DNA of 6,499 nt from Deltaproteobacteria bacterium (GCA_027295555.1 JAPUKT010000237.1:1-6499); one strand, 5' to 3'. Counted from the stretch's first letter, positions 1 through 6,270 are shown. Program-made: numbers and translations. The notes: a model not told the origin generated them from the letters alone.

Positions 1-1
1 C

Positions 2-1060
2 GGCCTCACCAACGCCGAGTTGATGGACCACGCCCGGCAGTGTTTGCCGCGCGGGCACGGATTTGCTCGCCGCGTGCATCGGATGGCCATGCTCGAAGGG
101 CGCTTCGAGCCCGAGGCCCTGGGTTTGGGTCCGGCTGCCTGTGCGGCTTGGCGGTCGGAGTTCTCGTTCGATCTTCCCGAAGTCGTCACCCTCGAAACCG
201 AGGAAGGGCCCCATGGAACGACGTCCAAGGTAGTCCTTTGCTTGCATGATGGCCTCGAAGCCGAGTCCGTGTGCATTCCGATGGGCAGGGGACGCTATAC
301 GTTATGCGTTTCTAGTCAGGTCGGTTGCAAGATGGGCTGCGGGTTTTGCGAGACCGGTCGCATGGGGTTGCTACGCCACCTTTCCACCGAGGAGATCATC
401 GGGCAGCTGCTCGTCGCACAACATCTTCTCGGCTGGCCGATCCGCAACATCGTTTTCATGGGAATGGGCGAGGCCCTCGATAATGCGGACAACGTCGTCC
501 GAGCGCTGCGTGTGCTGAACGACCCGGCGGGTCTCGCGATCGCGCAGGAGCGCATCACGGTTTGCACGGTCGGCCACGTACGAGGGATCGAGCGCCTCCA
601 CGACGAGGGGATGCGAAGGCTCAATCTTTCGATCAGCCTGAACGCCGCCACCGATTCTCTCCGAAGCGAGCTGATGCCGATCAACCGGCGCACCGACCTT
701 CGAACGCTCCAAGACGCACTGATGACCTACCGGCCCCGCCGAAACTTCGCGCTGGGGATCAACTACTGTCTGCTGCCTGGGTTGAACGACACCCGCGCCG
801 ATGCGCGTGCGATCGCTGACTTCTGCGAGCCCCTCGGCCGCGTATTGGTGAACGTCATTCCGTATAACCCGGGTTCCATGCCAATTACCCGTGCCCCTAG
901 CGAGCAAGAAGTCGAGCTGTTCCTCGGTTGGCTCCGCGAAGAGGGGCTGCCCGTCCGCCAGCGCGTGACCAAGGGCCGGAGCGTCATGGCGGCGTGCGGT
1001 CAGCTCGGCAATCCTTCGGCGCGAGCGGAGCGTCGTGCGCTCCGTACGCCGCGCGCGTAG
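2..1060 (+). CDS. rlmN: RlmN-family radical SAM 23S rRNA (adenine-C2) methyltransferase, probably 5'-partial
   Basis: RlmN enzymes methylate C2 of A2503 in 23S rRNA (and A37 of some tRNAs), using two SAM molecules and a [4Fe-4S] cluster. Residues are numbered from the in-frame TTG at 20. The cluster motif CxxxCxxC is C103-C107-C110. C96 in TLCVSSQVGC and C326 in AACGQL match the two RlmN catalytic cysteines. The SAM-binding GMGE motif is at 148-151, LNLSISLNA at 201-209, and VNVIPYNP at 277-284. The reading frame is open to the left edge, and neither TTG 20 nor ATG 23 has a Shine-Dalgarno sequence, so the true start is probably upstream. The CETGRMG segment after the cluster and Ala152 in place of the usual Pro suggest a divergent paralogue rather than the canonical enzyme. 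It lacks the extra cysteine that Cfr carries (SSQCGC); this protein has SSQVGC. The stop abuts the stop of der. Family assignment is firm; exact substrate is inferred. Confidence 0.88.
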   Translation, partial: GLTNAELMDHARQCLPRGHGFARRVHRMAMLEGRFEPEALGLGPAACAAWRSEFSFDLPEVVTLETEEGPHGTTSKVVLCLHDGLEAESVCIPMGRGRYTLCVSSQVGCKMGCGFCETGRMGLLRHLSTEEIIGQLLVAQHLLGWPIRNIVFMGMGEALDNADNVVRALRVLNDPAGLAIAQERITVCTVGHVRGIERLHDEGMRRLNLSISLNAATDSLRSELMPINRRTDLRTLQDALMTYRPRRNFALGINYCLLPGLNDTRADARAIADFCEPLGRVLVNVIPYNPGSMPITRAPSEQEVELFLGWLREEGLPVRQRVTKGRSVMAACGQLGNPSARAERRALRTPRA

Positions 1061-2431
1061 TCATTTGCCGCGTTTCTTCTTGCCGCGATAGTGAACACGG
1101 ATCGGTGTTCCTCGGAAGCCAAACCGTTTCCGAATCTGGTTGACGACATAGCGCTGGTAGCTGAAGTGCACGCCCTTGGGCTCGTTGGTCATGATGACCA
1201 AGGTCGGCGGGGCCGCGCTCACCTGTGTGATGTAGTAGAGCCGAACCGCTCGGTGGTGCATGGTCGGTGGAGGGTGGCGGTCGAGCACCTCCTCGAAGAA
1301 GCGGTTGAGCTCCGCGGTGGTGATCCGCTTGCGGTGCTCCGTGACGGCATCTTCAATCCGACCAAGCAAGGCGCTCACACCGCTCCCCCTGAGGGCGCTG
1401 ACGGTTACGAGCGGCGCCCAAGGCACGAAGGCGAGGATCTCGCGTGTACGATCCATGGCCTTCTTCTGCTCCTCACGCGAAAGGAGGTCGACTTTGTTCA
1501 ACGCCAAGATCAGGGCGCGCCCTCGGTCGTTCGCGAGGCCTGCGATCTTTGCGTCTTGTTCGCCAACGCCAGCCTCGGCATCGATCATCAACACGACGAT
1601 GTCACTGCGCTCGATCGATCGAATCGCTTGCAACACGCTCAGCGCCTCGACCCCCCGTTTATGCACACTACGCTTGCGACGAATGCCGGCGGTGTCGATC
1701 AAGATCAACCGCTTGCCGTCGCGTTCGACGAGCGTGTCGACGCTGTCGACGGTCGTTCCAGGACGATTGTCGACGATCTGCCGTTCTTCACCGCAGAGTT
1801 GATTTACCAGAGAGGACTTTCCGGCGTTCGGCCGACCGATGATCGCCACTCGCGGAACCTCGAGATCCGGCCCCGACTCTTCGACGACTTCGGGAAGCTG
1901 ATCCGCGATCGCGTCCTCCAGGTCCCCGATACCTCGGCCGTGCAGCGCCGAGATTGGCATGATCATGCTCAGCCCGAGCTCGTAGTACGAGCCCGCAGTG
2001 TGCGACTTCTGCTCGGAGTCGGCCTTGTTGGCGACGAAGATCACGGGTTTACCCGCATCGCGAAGTAGCGCGACCGCCTCTCGGTCTGCCGGGAGTGGAT
2101 CGACAGTCGCGTCCACGACGCAGATCACCAGGTCACATTCTTCCAGGGCCAACCGAACCTTAGAAGTGATCCCCGCCTTCATCGGGTCGTCGCTATCGGG
2201 ATCGAACCCGCCCGTATCGATCAACACGAACTCGCGGCCAAGCACGAAGGCGTCGGCATAGTGGCGGTCTCTCGTCACACCCGGAACGTCCTCGACGATC
2301 GCGATGCGTTGGCCCACGAGGCGGTTGAAGAGCGTGCTCTTGCCGACGTTGGGTCGCCCCACGATGGCCACGAGAGGCTTGCCGCGAACGGAACCAGCCG
2401 GTCGACGCACTTGATTTCGACGGTCGATCAT
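1061..2431 (-). CDS. der: Der (EngA) tandem-domain ribosome assembly GTPase
   Basis: Der is a cytoplasmic GTPase with two GTPase domains, needed for 50S subunit maturation. The 456-residue protein has the full family layout. Domain 1 shows GRPNVGKS (25-32), the switch PGVTRD (50-55), DTGG (72-75), NKAD (135-138) and SA (161-162). Domain 2 shows GRPNAGKS (199-206), PGTT (224-227), DTAG (246-249), NKVD (312-315) and SAL (345-347). A KH-like domain follows from about 365 to 450, and the protein ends in a basic tail (RGKKKRGK). The start is ATG 2431: it overlaps the era stop as ATGA and has a strong GGGAGGG seven bases upstream. The frame stays open back to a GTG at 2506, but that would add 25 non-conserved residues inside era. 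Translation is probably coupled to era. No gap separates its stop from that of the RlmN-like gene. Confidence 0.97.
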   Translation of the reverse strand: MIDRRNQVRRPAGSVRGKPLVAIVGRPNVGKSTLFNRLVGQRIAIVEDVPGVTRDRHYADAFVLGREFVLIDTGGFDPDSDDPMKAGITSKVRLALEECDLVICVVDATVDPLPADREAVALLRDAGKPVIFVANKADSEQKSHTAGSYYELGLSMIMPISALHGRGIGDLEDAIADQLPEVVEESGPDLEVPRVAIIGRPNAGKSSLVNQLCGEERQIVDNRPGTTVDSVDTLVERDGKRLILIDTAGIRRKRSVHKRGVEALSVLQAIRSIERSDIVVLMIDAEAGVGEQDAKIAGLANDRGRALILALNKVDLLSREEQKKAMDRTREILAFVPWAPLVTVSALRGSGVSALLGRIEDAVTEHRKRITTAELNRFFEEVLDRHPPPTMHHRAVRLYYITQVSAAPPTLVIMTNEPKGVHFSYQRYVVNQIRKRFGFRGTPIRVHYRGKKKRGK

Positions 2432-3366
2432 GCGTCGCCCTCCCTGATCGCAAGCTGCCGAGCTTTGACCGGGTCCCGGGTCCAGCCCGGCACCGCCTTC
2501 ACCCACAGCCTAAGGTAGACCTTGCGGTCGAGAAGCGCTTCGATCTGTTCCCTGGCTTCGGTGCTGATTCGCTTGATGGTCTCTCCTTGGTTTCCGATGA
2601 CGATCGCCTTGTGACTCGTCTTCTCCACGATGAGCGTGCCTTCGATTCGCACGATGTTCGGCTCTTCTCGATAAGTCTCCAGCTCACACGCGATCCCGTA
2701 CGGCACTTCCTGCCTCGTGTTGAGCATCGCCGCCTCCCGAATCAGCTCGCTCACGAAGAAGCGCTCGGGGCGGTCGGTCAGAAAGTCCGCGTCGTAGAGC
2801 AGGCCCTCGGGAAGGTTGTTCCGGATCTCGCTCACCAACGCGCCGAGATTGATCCGCCGTGTCGCCGAAATCGGGACCACGGCGTCGAACACCCGCGCTT
2901 TTTGGTACGCGTCGATGAAGGGCAACAACTTGTCTTTGTCCTTCAGCCTGTCGACTTTGTTGATCGCGAGGATCACCGGGGTCTTGGATGCTTCGAGCGC
3001 CTGTAGCACCATGCGATCTTTGTCGTTGATCTCAGCGGCGCTGGTAGCCTTGGGGGCCTCGGTGACGAACACCACCGCGTCGGAATCGGTCAAACCCCGC
3101 CTTGCGCTGTCGCTGAGCACACGACCAAGTGCGCCCTTGGGCCTCTCCAACCCCGGCGTGTCGACGAACGCGATCTGGGTTGGCGGATCGTCAGCCGTAT
3201 ACACGCCGAGGACACACGATCGGGTTGTGCCCGGTCGCGGCGTCGCGATAACCAGCTTCTGACCGAGAAGCGCGTTGAGGAGCGTGGATTTCCCGACGTT
3301 TGAGCGCCCCACGATCGCGCATCGACCAGCGCGAGGTTGCTGGCCCTGATTTTCGCCTTCCGACAT
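2428..3366 (-). CDS. era: Era, 30S ribosome assembly GTPase
   Basis: Era binds the 3' end of 16S rRNA and acts in 30S subunit assembly and cell-cycle checkpoints. The 312-residue length is normal for the family. The GTPase domain has GRSNVGKS (20-27, Ser in place of the usual Pro), PGTT (45-48), DTPG (69-72), NKVD (136-139) and SAT (167-169). The Era signature around DRPERFFVSELIRE (198-211) leads into a C-terminal KH domain with IGNQG (257-261, the GxxG loop) and YLRLWVK (284-290). The start is ATG 3366, since the conserved sequence begins soon after it; a TTG at 3423 would add 19 unconserved residues. No Shine-Dalgarno sequence precedes ATG 3366. Era is first in an operon with der and overlaps it by 4 bases. 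Pairing with der rather than rnc is one of several known era neighbourhoods. Confidence 0.97.
   Translation of the reverse strand: MSEGENQGQQPRAGRCAIVGRSNVGKSTLLNALLGQKLVIATPRPGTTRSCVLGVYTADDPPTQIAFVDTPGLERPKGALGRVLSDSARRGLTDSDAVVFVTEAPKATSAAEINDKDRMVLQALEASKTPVILAINKVDRLKDKDKLLPFIDAYQKARVFDAVVPISATRRINLGALVSEIRNNLPEGLLYDADFLTDRPERFFVSELIREAAMLNTRQEVPYGIACELETYREEPNIVRIEGTLIVEKTSHKAIVIGNQGETIKRISTEAREQIEALLDRKVYLRLWVKAVPGWTRDPVKARQLAIREGDA
2438..2444 (-). promoter_or_regulatory. Shine-Dalgarno sequence of der
   Basis: The minus strand reads GGGAGGG here, ending seven bases before ATG 2431. It lies inside the last codons of era. It decides the der start in favour of the ATG that overlaps the era stop. 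Confidence 0.75.
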
Positions 3367-3451
3367 GCGGGCCGGAGTGTAGCGGGGGCGGACTTTCGAT
3401 CGAGCCGGAACCGTGGCCCCCAATGGACCTCTGAGCTATGCTCGCGCGCTC
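3367..3451. promoter_or_regulatory. Divergent intergenic region, era-der / lipoprotein operon
   Basis: These 85 bases are the only non-coding DNA between two divergent operons, so both promoters must lie here or just inside the genes. Possible -10 boxes are TACACT on the minus strand (3381-3376) and TATGCT on the plus strand (3437-3442). Each would place a transcript start within about ten bases of the ATG. No convincing -35 box is visible at the standard spacing for either. An 8-bp palindrome, TCGATCGA, is at 3396-3403. Neither start codon has a Shine-Dalgarno sequence. That promoters are here is inferred from gene layout; the individual boxes are weak. Confidence 0.4.
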
Positions 3452-3838
3452 ATGCACCACATCGTTTCATCTCGCCTAGGTTTTACCTTGATTTGTCTGT
3501 TGTCCTTCGGTGCTGTGTCCTTCGGGGGCTGCGTCGGGGGGGTCGGCACGACCTGCTTTCAGGACGACGAGTGCGACGGCTCGTTGATCTGCTGCCACAT
3601 CGGGAGCTCATTCAACCAAGGCTCGTGTCAGACCCAGCAGGACTGTAACGACATGCAGGGTACGGGTGGCACCGGCGGCACGGGCGCCACCGGTGGGACC
3701 GGGGGAGCTGGTGGTGAAGGAGGCACGGGTGGCGCAGGCGGTGCCGGCGGCCAAGGTGGCATGAGCGGCGCTGGGGGCTCGGGCGGTCAGGCTGGCATGG
3801 GCGGTGACGCAGGCGGCGGAGGCGAATCGGCCGCATGA
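3452..3838 (+). CDS. Cysteine-rich lipoprotein with Gly-rich tail, function unknown
   Basis: No named family is recognised. Numbered from ATG 3452, the 128-residue protein starts with a signal peptide (hydrophobic about 9-24) ending in FGGC, so C27 is probably lipidated; Phe at -3 is not the usual Leu. Six further cysteines follow (C35, C41, C47, C48, C59, C65) with spacing C-x5-C-x5-CC-x10-C-x5-C, consistent with a small three-disulfide domain. Residues 70-128 are a low-complexity tail, 34 of 59 residues glycine, mostly GGX triplets. It is predicted to be extracytoplasmic and membrane-anchored. A GTG at 3413 in the same frame could give a 141-residue form, but the shorter form has a more normal signal peptide. 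Neither start has a good Shine-Dalgarno sequence. The stop overlaps the next ATG (ATGA), which implies coupled translation. Similar Gly-tailed lipoproteins are common in myxobacteria. Confidence 0.75.
   Translation: MHHIVSSRLGFTLICLLSFGAVSFGGCVGGVGTTCFQDDECDGSLICCHIGSSFNQGSCQTQQDCNDMQGTGGTGGTGATGGTGGAGGEGGTGGAGGAGGQGGMSGAGGSGGQAGMGGDAGGGGESAA
3659..3823 (+). repeat. Low-complexity GGX-coding tract
   Basis: This imperfect period-9 DNA tract (GGT/GGC-rich) encodes residues 70-124 of the cysteine-rich lipoprotein. The triplets are Gly-Gly plus Thr, Ala, Glu, Gln, Met or Ser, with occasional breaks. Glycine codons alternate mainly between GGC, GGT and GGG, so the repeat is better conserved in protein than in DNA. 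This points to selection on the protein rather than recent slippage. Confidence 0.7.
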
Positions 3839-4803
3839 AGCCGCTCGCGCTGGCTCTGTCGATCCTTTGTCTTGCTGGAGAGGCGCAAGCACAGGCACCG
3901 ACGGCGCCGACCGAGACCAGCTCGCTCCCGTCGGACGAGGAGCTGACCGCGCTTCTCGAAGGCCTGACCATGACCGCGCCCGAGGCATACGAGCTCGGCG
4001 TGCGTTTGTTCGAAGCGAAGCGCTACGAAGGCGCCGAACGCGCTTGGATGCGCTCCCACGCATTGAGCCCCAATCCGGCGCTCCTGGTCGCCATTGCCGA
4101 CACCCGACAACGGCGCGGAGACGAACCGGGGACGGTCGCCATGCTCGAACGGTACCTCACCGAGCGTCCCGATGCGCCGGACAAGCTTTCGGTCGAGGCA
4201 CGAATCGCCACGCTCCTCAAGACCCCGGCCACGGTTGTCGTGCGGTCCGACGAAGAGGGCCACGCGATCCTGGTCGATGGCAAGCCCATCGACAAGAAGA
4301 CGCCGGCAGAGATCGAGCTGGCACCGGGAGCACACACGCTGATCGTCGTCGGCGATGGGCAGCACGTCGGCGAGAAGAGTGTTCAAGTCGGTTATGGCGA
4401 GCGAAAAGAGCTCGTCTTCACCGCGGCCACGCCCAGCGAGCCAGTCGTCGAAGAGGCCGAGCCCGAGGACGACTTCGAACAGGAAGAGCGCACCGCGAGA
4501 CGAGCCGTGTGGGCGCTATCGGGTGTGTCCGCAGCAGCTCTGCTGACGGGAACCATCCTCGGGTTTACCGCGCTCAAGCAGGAAGAGAGCTACCGCAACA
4601 ATCCGACGCTCGAGACCGCCGACAAGGGCAAGCGGCTGGCGTTGTTTGCGGACGTGTCCTTCGGCATAGCGGCACTTTCCGCGATCACTGCGTTGACGGT
4701 GTTCCTGACGACCAAGAACAAGAAGAAGAGGCGAGAACAGGACACGGCCCGCCTACGCTTCGAAACGCGAGGACCCGGTGCGGCGGCGACGTTCCGATTC
4801 TGA
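3835..4803 (+). CDS. Exported TPR / PEGA-like domain protein with two C-terminal membrane helices
   Basis: The specific function is unknown. The 322-residue protein begins with a Sec signal peptide (1-19, cleavage after AQA; C12 is not in a lipobox). Residues about 48-110 look like TPR-type helical repeats (AYELGVRLFEAKRYEGAERA, then ALLVAIADTRQRRG). Residues about 132-196 form a beta-rich segment like PEGA domains (ILVDGKPIDKKTPAEIELAPG). An acidic linker (203-218) leads to two predicted membrane helices, about 225-247 and 269-293, joined by a polar loop. A basic cluster, KNKKKRR (294-300), follows, and the protein ends in FRF. This order is familiar from myxobacterial envelope proteins, where PEGA domains are thought to bind surface or wall components; that is inference here. 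It starts inside the previous stop codon (ATGA), with GGAGG 12 bases upstream, and its 3' end overlaps the next lipoprotein by 26 bases. Confidence 0.85.
   Translation: MKPLALALSILCLAGEAQAQAPTAPTETSSLPSDEELTALLEGLTMTAPEAYELGVRLFEAKRYEGAERAWMRSHALSPNPALLVAIADTRQRRGDEPGTVAMLERYLTERPDAPDKLSVEARIATLLKTPATVVVRSDEEGHAILVDGKPIDKKTPAEIELAPGAHTLIVVGDGQHVGEKSVQVGYGERKELVFTAATPSEPVVEEAEPEDDFEQEERTARRAVWALSGVSAAALLTGTILGFTALKQEESYRNNPTLETADKGKRLALFADVSFGIAALSAITALTVFLTTKNKKKRREQDTARLRFETRGPGAAATFRF
4769..4773 (+). promoter_or_regulatory. Shine-Dalgarno sequence of the second lipoprotein
   Basis: GAGGA lies four bases before GTG 4778, within the coding end of the TPR/PEGA gene. It supports the GTG start over the later in-frame TTG codons (4823, 4829), which would cut into the signal peptide. 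Confidence 0.5.
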
Positions 4804-5017
4804 TCGATCATCCGTACGGAGCTTGCTCTTGTTTGGTCTCGTGGTGTGTGTTCCTGCCACGGGTTGCCAGCTGGTCGTGAACTTCGATCGGTCCCTGTTG
4901 GTCGATGCCGGCACGGATGCCGGCGAAGATACGGGGAACGATGGGGGTATGGGCGGCGACGGTGGGTCAGGCGGCTCTGGGGGCGCGGGCGGCGCCGGCG
5001 GCATGGGTGGCGGTTAG
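4778..5017 (+). CDS. Small lipoprotein with FDRS motif and perfect GGX tail
   Basis: No function is known. The 79-residue precursor has an Arg-rich start (MRRRR), a hydrophobic stretch (16-25) and an ATGC lipobox, so C30 is probably lipidated. This leaves a mature protein of only 50 residues. It begins CQLVVNFDRSLLVDAG, a pattern I associate with small myxobacterial lipoproteins. A short acidic spacer follows, then residues 56-79 are eight uninterrupted Gly-Gly-X units. There is no room for a folded domain, so it is either a tether or disordered, or the GGX stretch is itself structural. The GTG start has GAGGA four bases upstream and overlaps the TPR/PEGA gene by 26 bases, placing it third in that operon. 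Its TAG stop overlaps the TAA stop of the convergent START-like gene. Confidence 0.7.
   Translation: MRRRRSDSDRSSVRSLLLFGLVVCVPATGCQLVVNFDRSLLVDAGTDAGEDTGNDGGMGGDGGSGGSGGAGGAGGMGGG
4943..5014 (+). repeat. Perfect GGX octad coding tract
   Basis: Eight consecutive Gly-Gly-X codon triplets (X = M, D, S, S, A, A, M, G) form a period-9 tract ending at the stop codon. It is the same repeat type as in the first lipoprotein of the operon, but shorter and without breaks. Confidence 0.7.
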
Positions 5018-6255
5018 CGCCGCAGCTGGTGTGCCCGCCCTCGCAGCGATCGCATCACCGACAGCTGGGTTGCGGCCACGAACCCATGCGAGAACTGCGT
5101 GTTGCCGGCGATCAGCTTTCGGATGAGCTTAGGGGAGTCTGCCGGGTCGAAGCTCGCCCAGCCGATCACGCCGGCCTCACCGCCCGGATAACGGTACGTA
5201 TCGAAGCGCCAACGTCCCTTCGATAGCGTCCCCGAGATGCCGTCGACGGCGATGACGGTTGGGCTTGGCCGCAGGATCATCTCGCCGCCGACGTGGAGCA
5301 ACGGGATCGGAATCTCCCACTCGAAGCGAAGACCCTCGGCGGTGCGCTCGACGACCTCGGCACAGCTTCCATGGAGCATCGACTGACCAAATTCTTCCGG
5401 ATCGAGCATCACACGCCGCACGCGGCCGATGCTCGCACCCGCGCGCCCTACGACGGTAACCTGGTGCAGGGTGTCGCCGTCGAGATCCATCAAGACCAGA
5501 TCACCTCTACGAAGGAGATTTCCGAGGGAGCGCATGTCGACGTCGGGTCGTGTGAGCGGCTTCGGTTTGACCTTCTTCGTGCTGTATGTCCCTGCACGTC
5601 GTTCGGCCTCCGCTTTGACCTCGAGTAGGGTCACCGTGGCGACTGCGACGTTGATCGTTCGGTTCACCGCGTTGCCTTCCGACGCCAACTGACGGGTGAT
5701 GTAGTTCGCGTTGCGCATGTCGAGGCGCGAGGAGAACACCACTAGCGATCGCTTTGGGCCGTCCGGATGGACTCGCCAAACCACCCGGCCAATCCCGAGC
5801 TCACCGCCTGTGGTGCGGATCTCATAACGGTATCCTCGTTCGGGGTCACCCGGAAACGCGGTCAGCACGTTGTGACCGGTCAGCGAGAACAAAGTCACCC
5901 CCCAAGTCCAATCGAACGCCATCATCTGACCGTGCACCGACTTGACGTCCACCGACTCCAACGCCTGCATGAAGCTCGGGTACTCTTGCGGGTGCGCGAT
6001 CACGCCAGCGACCGTCCTTGCTGGCGCCTCGACGCGCGCGGCGTAGATGACCGCGGGGAGGTCGGTCTGCCTGTTCTGAAACTCGGTGAGGATGACGGGG
6101 CCCTTGTCGAGGTGAGGGGCAAGCAGCTCCCTTTCTCGCTCGTTCAGCGTTCCTAGTCGCGCCCGCGAGGCGTCGACTCGTTCAGTTCGGCTCTCGGCGA
6201 GCGCCGTGGCGCTCCACGTGATCAACAGGACGAAAACTATGAGGACTCTAGGCAT
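5014..6255 (-). CDS. Exported protein with two START/SRPBCC-like domains
   Basis: The 413-residue protein has a clear signal peptide (1-20, hydrophobic VLIVFVLLI, cleavage after ALA) and no later membrane helix, so it is probably periplasmic or secreted. Two helix-grip (START/SRPBCC/RatA-like) domains follow, at about 65-215 and 255-410, joined by a Lys/Pro-rich linker (223-240). The halves show parallel features: HPQEYPSFMQAL (88-99) against DPEEFGQSMLHG (285-296), FDWTWGV (114-120) against FEWEIPI (311-317), and GELGIGRVVWRV (151-162) against GTLSKGRWRFDT (342-353). Such domains hold hydrophobic ligands such as lipids, so lipid handling in the periplasm is a possible role, by inference. START ATG 6255 is the only sensible start; the nearest Shine-Dalgarno-like GAGG is 13 bases upstream and partly in a hairpin. 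It converges on, and overlaps by 4 bases, the second lipoprotein gene. Confidence 0.88.
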   Translation of the reverse strand: MPRVLIVFVLLITWSATALAESRTERVDASRARLGTLNERERELLAPHLDKGPVILTEFQNRQTDLPAVIYAARVEAPARTVAGVIAHPQEYPSFMQALESVDVKSVHGQMMAFDWTWGVTLFSLTGHNVLTAFPGDPERGYRYEIRTTGGELGIGRVVWRVHPDGPKRSLVVFSSRLDMRNANYITRQLASEGNAVNRTINVAVATVTLLEVKAEAERRAGTYSTKKVKPKPLTRPDVDMRSLGNLLRRGDLVLMDLDGDTLHQVTVVGRAGASIGRVRRVMLDPEEFGQSMLHGSCAEVVERTAEGLRFEWEIPIPLLHVGGEMILRPSPTVIAVDGISGTLSKGRWRFDTYRYPGGEAGVIGWASFDPADSPKLIRKLIAGNTQFSHGFVAATQLSVMRSLRGRAHQLRR

Positions 6256-6270
6256 GGTCGTTGGACGACC
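6256..6270 (-). promoter_or_regulatory. Perfect hairpin flush with the START-like gene's ATG
   Basis: A 6-bp perfect inverted repeat, GGTCGT / ACGACC, with a 3-base loop sits directly against ATG 6255. Two bases of the only Shine-Dalgarno-like GAGG (6272-6269) fall in the stem. It could be a translational control hairpin or a small operator; the function is not shown. Confidence 0.35.

Noticed and set aside
1065..1087. Direct repeat TTGCCGCG, twice, 15 bases apart
   Set aside because: It encodes the repeated RGK of the basic Der tail and is explained by coding.
1609..1775. Clusters of GATCGATCGA and repeated GTCGAC
   Set aside because: They lie in der and follow from codons for Ser-Ile-Glu-Arg and Val-Asp runs at high GC; no spacing suggests protein-binding sites.
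1091..2068. 325-codon open frame on the plus strand opposite der
   Set aside because: It is antisense to the conserved GTPase motifs of Der, has no domain signature, and long antisense frames are expected at high GC.
2432..2506. Longer der starting at GTG 2506
   Set aside because: The extra 25 residues are Gly/Pro-rich, unlike Der, and overlap the era KH domain end; ATG 2431 has a strong Shine-Dalgarno sequence.
3367..3423. Longer era starting at TTG 3423
   Set aside because: The extra residues are not Era-like and would consume most of the divergent promoter gap.
3787..4386. 199-codon open frame on the minus strand opposite the TPR/PEGA gene
   Set aside because: It has no recognisable motif and lies opposite a gene with a signal peptide, ordered domains and coupled start.
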